29,305 nt of DNA from SLRI01 sp964528705 (lineage in GTDB: Bacteria > Pseudomonadota > Alphaproteobacteria > Geminicoccales > Geminicoccaceae). The stretch is from assembly GCA_964528705.1 (NCBI GenBank), contig CAZGUW010000025.1:1-29305 (forward strand), in the 5' to 3' direction. The position numbers were made by a program, and so were the translations under genes. Shown piece by piece: positions 25,311 to 29,305 of this stretch. The stretch's first letter is position 1, and every line of letters starts with the position of its first letter. Below the pieces are notes generated by a model. It was given only the letters and a program-made list of their open reading frames with translations. It ran no database searches and was not told the DNA's origin.

Positions 25311-26221
25311 TGGCCAGCGAGTTCCCGCCGCCCGCCACGCGCCCCGGGGGACGGTTCCGCCGCCGCCGGCTCAGGCCGCAGCCGGTCCTCCATTTCGTCC
25401 CCAACATGTTCACCATCCTCGGCCTCTGCGCCGGGATGACCGGCATCCGCTACGCCTTCGACGGCCGCTGGCAGCTCGCCGTCGGCTTCATCCTGGCGGC
25501 CGCCGTGTTCGACGGGCTCGACGGCCGGTCCGCCCGCCTGCTCAAGATGACCTCCAAGCTCGGCGAGCAGCTCGACAGCCTCGCCGACTTCCTCAGCTTC
25601 GGCGTGGCGCCGGCGATCATCGTCTATCTCTGGGTGCTGCACGACGTGCGCGGCCTCGGCTGGGCCGTGGCCCTCGTCTTCGCCACCTGCTCCGCGTTGC
25701 GCCTCGCCCGCTTCAATGCCGAGCTCGATGCGCCCGAACGGCCGCGCTGGGCCCTCTACTTCTTCACCGGCGTGCCGGCCCCGGCCGCCGCCGGCCTGGC
25801 GCTCCTGCCGATGATGGCCTCCTTCGTCGTCGGCAGCGAGTTCATCCGTGAATGGTGGCTGAGCGGCCTCGTGCTGGTCACCGTCGCCCTCCTGATGGTC
25901 AGCCGCGTGCCGACCTTCTCGGTCAAGCGCCTGCGGATCAAGCCGGCTTTGGTCATCCCGACCATGATCCTCGGCGTCTTCGTCGCCGTCCTCCTCGTCA
26001 CCGAGGTCTGGCTGATGCTGACCCTGGTCGGCCTCGCCTATCTCGTCTCGATCCCGGTGAGCTGGCGCGTCGCGGCACGGATGGAGCGCGAGAGCGAGGC
26101 GGCCGAACCTCAGGCGGAACCGGTTGCGTCCGAACCGATCGCAACACCGGAGGCCACCGGTCCTGCCGCCGAGGTGGACCCGGCCGTCTATCACCTGGGG
26201 AACCGCAAGCAGCAGCCCTGA
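25310..26221 (+). CDS. pssA: Phosphatidylserine synthase PssA (CDP-alcohol phosphatidyltransferase)
   Basis: A 303-residue membrane enzyme that joins CDP-diacylglycerol and serine to give phosphatidylserine, the substrate of Psd. The family motif DGxxARx8Gx3Dx3D is perfect: D71-G72, A75-R76, G85, D89 and D93. About eight membrane helices follow, with the type II PssA features HFVPNMFTILGLC at the start and RLARFN, FFTGVPAPAAAG in the middle. The last ~50 residues are a soluble acidic Ala/Glu/Pro-rich tail (ESEAAEPQAEPVASEP) not needed for the fold. ATG at 25310 shares its first base with the psd stop, so the two are translationally coupled. Confidence 0.94.
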   Translation: MASEFPPPATRPGGRFRRRRLRPQPVLHFVPNMFTILGLCAGMTGIRYAFDGRWQLAVGFILAAAVFDGLDGRSARLLKMTSKLGEQLDSLADFLSFGVAPAIIVYLWVLHDVRGLGWAVALVFATCSALRLARFNAELDAPERPRWALYFFTGVPAPAAAGLALLPMMASFVVGSEFIREWWLSGLVLVTVALLMVSRVPTFSVKRLRIKPALVIPTMILGVFVAVLLVTEVWLMLTLVGLAYLVSIPVSWRVAARMERESEAAEPQAEPVASEPIATPEATGPAAEVDPAVYHLGNRKQQP

Positions 26222-26225
26222 GCGG

Positions 26226-26846
26226 ATGCTCGACCGTTTCGCCCGCCCGCTGATCGACCCGCCGCTCGACCGCCTCGCCGCCCGGCTGGCACCACGCATC
26301 GGCGCCGACGCCGTGACCCTTTCGGGCTTCGCCCTCGGCCTCGGGGCGATGGCGCTCATCATGCAGGGCCTTTACCTCCCGGGTCTCGCCCTCCTCCTCC
26401 TCAACCGCGCCGCCGACGGGCTCGACGGCGCCATCGCCCGCCGCACCGGCATCACCGACCTCGGCGGCTACCTCGACATCACCCTCGACTTCATCATCTA
26501 CTCGGGCCTCGTCTTCGCCATGGCGGTGGCCGATCCCGGCACGAACGCCCTGGCCGCCGCCTTCCTCGCCTTCTCGTTCATGGGCACCGGCGCCTCCTTC
26601 CTCGCCTTCGCCGTCATGGCGGCCCGGCGCGGCCTCGAGAGCCGGGAACGGGGCACCAAGTCGCTCTACTTCCTGGGTGGTCTCGCCGAGGGCACGGAGA
26701 CGATCTTCTTCTTCATCCTGGTGCTCCTCTGGCCCGGCGCCTTCGCCCCGCTCGCCTGGGCCTTCGGCGTCGTCTGCTGGGTCACCACGGCGAGCCGCAT
26801 CCTGATGGCGCGGCAGCTCCTGCGCGACGGGCCGGGCGAGGCTTGA
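26226..26846 (+). CDS. Second CDP-alcohol phosphatidyltransferase family protein
   Basis: A 206-residue membrane protein of the same superfamily as PssA but not closely similar. The motif reads DGAIAR (D67-G68, A71-R72), then G80, D84 and D88. This leaves seven residues rather than the canonical eight between Arg and Gly, though all the metal-ligand Asp residues are kept. Around six hydrophobic segments are seen. It could make a phosphatidylglycerol-, inositol- or other headgroup lipid; the exact product is unknown. ATG at 26226 is four bases after the pssA stop and gives a family-like N-terminus (MLDRFARPLIDPPLDRLA); the longer upstream frame overlaps pssA and is rejected. The end of the gene overlaps an FNR-like box belonging to the next gene. 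Confidence 0.85.
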   Translation: MLDRFARPLIDPPLDRLAARLAPRIGADAVTLSGFALGLGAMALIMQGLYLPGLALLLLNRAADGLDGAIARRTGITDLGGYLDITLDFIIYSGLVFAMAVADPGTNALAAAFLAFSFMGTGASFLAFAVMAARRGLESRERGTKSLYFLGGLAEGTETIFFFILVLLWPGAFAPLAWAFGVVCWVTTASRILMARQLLRDGPGEA

Positions 26847-26884
26847 TCCAGATCATGACAAGCGTCCGGCGGCCGGGCTAGACT
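26843..26884 (+). promoter_or_regulatory. Class II FNR/FixK-like promoter of the universal stress gene
   Basis: TTGAT-CCAG-ATCAT (26843-26856) matches the FNR/FixK/Anr consensus TTGAT-N4-ATCAA at 9 of 10 positions. Its centre (26849.5) is exactly 29.5 bases before the TAGACT hexamer at 26879-26884. This is the spacing expected when an FNR-type dimer at -41.5 activates a promoter with its -10 at -12 to -7. The predicted transcription start is near 26891, about 59 bases before the usp ATG. Confidence 0.6.
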
Positions 26885-26949
26885 TCGAACGGTGTCCGCA
26901 GCGGCCGGCCCTGCCGACCGCTGCCCGTTTCGTCCAGCGAGGTTGGTCC

Positions 26950-27774
26950 ATGACGTACCGCACGATCCTTCTGCAGATGTTCGAGGACGACGCGCTGACG
27001 GGGCGGCTGGCCGCCTCCGTCGACCTCGCCCGCCAGTTCCAGGGCCACCTCACCGGCCTCGTCGTGGCGCCGCCGCCGGTCATGCCGTTCGGCTATGGCG
27101 AGGCCGCCGCCTATGTCGGGCCGGAGATCTTCGAGGCCCAGCGCAAGGCCAGCGAGGCGGTCGCCCAGCGCCTCGAGGCGGCCTTCAACGAAGCCACGTC
27201 CGGCCAGGGCATCGCCACCGACTGGCGCAGCATGGACGGCGACTACGTCACCGCCTTCGGCAAGGCCGCGCACACCGCCGACCTCGTCGTCACCGGCCAG
27301 ATCCCGGGCGACGCGCTCGACGCGCTGGCGCCGCAGGTCACCGAATTCCTGATCACCGAGGCCGGCGGCCCGGTTCTGATGCTGCCGGTGAGCGGCGCCG
27401 GCAGCAGCATCGGCCAGCGGATCATCCTCGGCTGGAACGGCTCGAAGGAGGCGAAGCGCGCCGTCCTCGGCAGCCTCCCCTTCCTGCGCGGCGCCGCCCA
27501 GGTCTGGCTGGTCACCGTGGGCGATCCGGAGGCCGTCCGCCTCGACGCGGCACGGACCATGCTGGAGCGGCACGACATCCGGGTCGAGCCCGTGGTCATC
27601 GAGGGCAATGGCCAGGAAGCCGGTGCCATCCTCCTGGAGCAGGCGCAGAGCCGCGACGCCGACCTCGTCGTGATGGGCGCCTACGGCCACTCCCGGTTGC
27701 GCGAGCTCTTCCTCGGCGGTGCGACCCGCCACGTCCTGCAGACGAGCGCCGTGCCGATCCTGTTCGGCGGCTGA
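26950..27774 (+). CDS. Tandem-domain universal stress protein (UspA family)
   Basis: A 274-residue protein made of two UspA domains. The second (from about residue 155, RIILGWNGSKEAKRAVLGSL) has an intact ATP-binding signature GxYGHSRLRELFLGGATR near residues 237-255 (the Gx2Gx9GS/T type). The first domain (TYRTILLQMFEDD to MLPVS) lacks a clear signature. Double-domain Usp proteins of alphaproteobacteria are often induced by low oxygen, fitting the FNR/FixK-like box upstream. ATG at 26950 follows GAGGTTGG. It ends only seven bases from the convergent dsbB gene. Confidence 0.92.
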   Translation: MTYRTILLQMFEDDALTGRLAASVDLARQFQGHLTGLVVAPPPVMPFGYGEAAAYVGPEIFEAQRKASEAVAQRLEAAFNEATSGQGIATDWRSMDGDYVTAFGKAAHTADLVVTGQIPGDALDALAPQVTEFLITEAGGPVLMLPVSGAGSSIGQRIILGWNGSKEAKRAVLGSLPFLRGAAQVWLVTVGDPEAVRLDAARTMLERHDIRVEPVVIEGNGQEAGAILLEQAQSRDADLVVMGAYGHSRLRELFLGGATRHVLQTSAVPILFGG

Positions 27775-27781
27775 TCCGGCC

Positions 27782-28249
27782 TCAGCCGCGCGGCCGCAGC
27801 CAGCCGGTAAGGCCCACCACGGCGAACGCCATCCCGGCCAGCGCGTTCCAGTTGGAGAGCGAGAGCCCGAGGACGATGAGGCCCACCTGGTCGCAGGCCG
27901 GGGCGGCCGTGGCGAGCTGCGCCTTGAGCTCGGCGACCGAGGTGGCACCCGTCCCGGCAGCACAGCCGGTCGGCAGGGCGAACAGCCCCTGCTCGACACC
28001 CACATGGTACCAGGCAATGCCCGCCGTCACGAGGAAGAGCGCCGCCGCGACGAGCAGCGCCGGCCGCGGCCGGCCGAGGGCGAGGCCGAGCGCGGCGACG
28101 GCCAGCACGGCGAAGTAGGGATAGCGCTGCCAGTAGCAGAGCTGGCAGGGCTGGTAGCCGCCGAGATGCTGCAGCGCATAGGCCACGGCCAGGGCGGCCG
28201 CGGCGAGGAGACCGGAGAGCAGGAGCCAGGCACGGGCCGAACGCGGCAT
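27782..28249 (-). CDS. dsbB: Disulfide bond formation protein DsbB
   Basis: A 155-residue four-helix inner-membrane protein. Both redox Cys pairs are present: C35-Q-L-C38 in the first periplasmic loop (PCQLCYWQRYPY, the highly conserved DsbB motif) and C96 with C119 in the second loop. WYHVGVEQGLF is another family signature. It reoxidises DsbA and passes electrons to quinone; no dsbA is in this window. ATG at 28249 overlaps the yqaA-like stop (TGATG), showing coupling to that gene. A longer frame in the track direction upstream belongs to the neighbour in another frame. Confidence 0.93.
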   Translation of the reverse strand: MPRSARAWLLLSGLLAAAALAVAYALQHLGGYQPCQLCYWQRYPYFAVLAVAALGLALGRPRPALLVAAALFLVTAGIAWYHVGVEQGLFALPTGCAAGTGATSVAELKAQLATAAPACDQVGLIVLGLSLSNWNALAGMAFAVVGLTGWLRPRG

Positions 28250-28842
28250 CAGAGCACCTTCAGCAAGGCGAAGCCGCCGATCAGCAGGACGAAGAACGCG
28301 AGGGTCAGCCAGCCGAAATAGCGGTCGATGAAGCCCTTGATCCAGGGCCCCCAGTACCAGAGCAGCGCCGCCAGGATGAAGAACCGAAGGCCCCGGCTGG
28401 CGACCGAGGCGAGGCCGAAGACCACGGGATCGAGCGCCGTCACCCCGCTGGCGATGGTGATCACCTTGTAGGGGAAGGGCGTCAGCCCGGCGAAGAAGAC
28501 GATCCAGGCGCCGTTGTCGTTGTACATCGCCTGGAACTCGGTGAACTTCTCCAGATAGCCGTAGAAGTTCAGGATCGGCACGCCCACCGATTCGTAGAGC
28601 CCCCAGCCGATCAGGTAGCCGAAGAACCCGCCGGCCACCGACGCCACGGTGCAGACCAGCGCGATCCAGAACGCCCGCTCGCGCTGGGCGAGGATCATCG
28701 GGATCAGCAGCACGTCCGGCGGGATCGGGAAGACCGAGCTCTCGATGAACGAGACGAGGGCGAGGATGGCGAGCGCATGCGGCTTCGCCGCCTGCAGCAT
28801 CGTCCAGTCGTAGAGGCGGCGCAGCAAGGGCGGCTCCAGCAC
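28249..28842 (-). CDS. YqaA/DedA-family membrane protein
   Basis: A 197-residue membrane protein of the SNARE-associated/DedA (YqaA) class. It contains FIESSVFPIPPDVLLIPM, with the E and Pro residues typical of these re-entrant loops, then GGFFGYLIGWGLYE, and the second conserved loop GLTPFPYKVITIASGV followed by SRGLRFFILAALLWYWG. DedA relatives move lipids or support envelope energetics. The GTG start is chosen as the 5'-most in-frame start; the ribosome-binding site is weak (GGACC). It is cotranscribed with and overlaps dsbB by one base. Confidence 0.88.
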   Translation of the reverse strand: MLEPPLLRRLYDWTMLQAAKPHALAILALVSFIESSVFPIPPDVLLIPMILAQRERAFWIALVCTVASVAGGFFGYLIGWGLYESVGVPILNFYGYLEKFTEFQAMYNDNGAWIVFFAGLTPFPYKVITIASGVTALDPVVFGLASVASRGLRFFILAALLWYWGPWIKGFIDRYFGWLTLAFFVLLIGGFALLKVL

Positions 28843-28900
28843 AGGTCCGATTGTGTGCGCTTAGCCGGAGCCGGCCTGCGGATGCAAGCACGACGGCCGC

Positions 28901-28929
28901 TTGACCCCGCCCCCCCAACGCCCTAATCC
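28901..28929 (+). promoter_or_regulatory. Candidate promoter of tRNA-Leu
   Basis: TTGACC (28901-28906) and CTAATC or TAATCC (28923-28929) are separated by 16 or 17 bases. This places transcription start near 28935, five bases before the tRNA. The spacer is an unusual run of C residues. Confidence 0.45.
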
Positions 28930-28939
28930 CCGCTCTCGT

Positions 28940-29026
28940 GCCCCTGTGGCGGAATTGGTAGACGCGGCAGACTCAAAATCTGTTGCCTTCACGGGCGTGC
29001 TGGTTCGAGTCCGGCCAGGGGCACCA
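28940..29026 (+). tRNA. tRNA-Leu (anticodon CAA)
   Basis: An 87-nucleotide class II tRNA with the 3' CCA encoded. The acceptor GCCCCTG pairs with CAGGGGC. The D arm contains GGTAGA. The anticodon stem GCAGA/TCTGT closes a CTCAAAA loop, giving anticodon CAA (reads UUG). A long variable arm (GCCTTCACGGGC) marks it as leucine. The T arm is GCTGG-TTCGAGT-CCGGC. tRNA-Leu genes are frequent integration sites for mobile elements, relevant to the repeats that follow. Confidence 0.97.
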
Positions 29027-29097
29027 TGCACACCGGTCCACTCGTCGTCCGCATCTGGGCGGCAGGAAGCAGAACCGGCAACGACCTGAAGCCGGAC

Positions 29098-29243
29098 CGT
29101 CGCGGATTTCGCGACACCACCCCTCGGGATGTCGCATATAGCGCGACAGTTTACCTCGGGTTGTCGCGTATAATGCGACAGTTAAACCCGAGCTGTCGCG
29201 TTATACGCGACAGTTGGCCCGGGATGTCGCGTTATATGCGACA
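29098..29243. repeat. Array of five 19-bp dyads on a 32-bp period
   Basis: Five copies of the inverted repeat TGTCGC-N7-GCGACA start at 29098, 29130, 29162, 29194 and 29225; the first has C instead of the leading T. The centre-to-centre distance is 32, 32, 32 and 31 bases, about three DNA turns, so all dyads face the same side of the helix. The arms are identical while the seven-base spacers vary (GGATTTC, ATATAGC, GTATAAT, GTTATAC, GTTATAT) and the last four are AT-rich. Most copies continue as AGTT. No open reading frame is seen. It looks like repeated binding sites for a dimeric protein. Confidence 0.9.
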
Positions 29244-29251
29244 GTTCAGGG

Positions 29252-29305
29252 CGAACGAACCCGCGGAATCGACGATCGAACCCACCAAATCGACGAACGA
29301 ACCCA
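29252..29305. repeat. Second array: 21-bp direct repeats, continuing off the edge
   Basis: The core CGA(A/T)CGAACCC occurs at 29252, 29273 and 29294, each 21 bases apart. The last two units match over 18 bases, starting AATCGACGA and ending CGAACCCA. The array abuts the dyad array and reaches the end of the window, so its full size is unknown. Twenty-one bases is two helical turns but also seven codons, so a repetitive coding start is not excluded. Confidence 0.75.

Noticed and set aside
29098..29243. CRISPR array
   Set aside because: The repeat is a 19-bp dyad and the gaps are only about 13 bases and semi-conserved, far too short for spacers; no cas gene is visible.
29252..29305. Alphaproteobacterial LexA boxes (GAAC-N7-GAAC)
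   Set aside because: GAAC tetramers are present, but their spacings (four bases, then about 21) do not give the required seven-base gap.
29027..29305. Direct repeat of the tRNA 3' end as an attachment site
   Set aside because: No second copy of the CAGGGGCACCA end is present in the window.

Overview
This is a very GC-rich, tightly packed bacterial chromosome segment. The gene set suggests an alphaproteobacterium, plausibly of the Rhodospirillales type. Pointers are the glcDEF-type glycolate oxidase, a small phosphatidylserine decarboxylase next to pssA, ATGA/TGATG start-stop overlaps, frequent GTG/TTG starts, an Irr-box-like dyad by iron-transport genes and an FNR/FixK-type box. The taxonomic call is inference from gene content, not from a marker gene. 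No gene-free stretch exceeds 300 bases.

Layout. 1-2684: the end of glcE and complete glcF (glycolate oxidase), with an EamA-type exporter gene on the opposite strand between them. 2689-3344: a minimal nucleotidyltransferase/HEPN (MntA/HepT-like) toxin-antitoxin pair. 3431-6155: a polar amino-acid ABC importer (two permeases and a binding protein) with no ATPase gene. 6330-8952: a UPF0126/TRIC-like membrane protein, an endonuclease/exonuclease/phosphatase-fold protein that has lost most catalytic residues, and a GT8-like glycosyltransferase. 9097-13220: a ferric-iron ABC importer split into three units (fbpC leftward, fbpB rightward, fbpA leftward). 13411-16102: a DUF533/TerB-like protein and an SLC13-type transporter with TrkA-C domains. 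16113-17337: a small unknown protein and a secreted serine protease. 17379-19292: propionyl-CoA synthetase.

19473-24571 is the most unusual region. Four closely packed or overlapping genes encode a large ABC exporter-like protein with a degenerate, internally duplicated nucleotide-binding domain, a single-domain cyclic-nucleotide-binding protein, a class III adenylyl cyclase with intact catalytic residues, and an FkbM-type methyltransferase. This looks like a self-contained cAMP-linked membrane system: the cyclase would make the ligand, the small protein would sense it, and the ABC protein would be the likely target. Directly downstream come psd, pssA and a second CDP-alcohol phosphatidyltransferase (phospholipid synthesis).

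26843-28842: a universal stress protein behind a well-formed class II FNR/FixK-like promoter, then dsbB and a YqaA/DedA-like membrane protein on the other strand. The window ends with tRNA-Leu(CAA). Immediately after it lie two phased repeat arrays: five 19-bp dyads on a 32-bp period, then three or more copies of a 21-bp repeat running off the edge. These look like a protein-binding or replication/regulatory array, possibly at the boundary of an integrated element.
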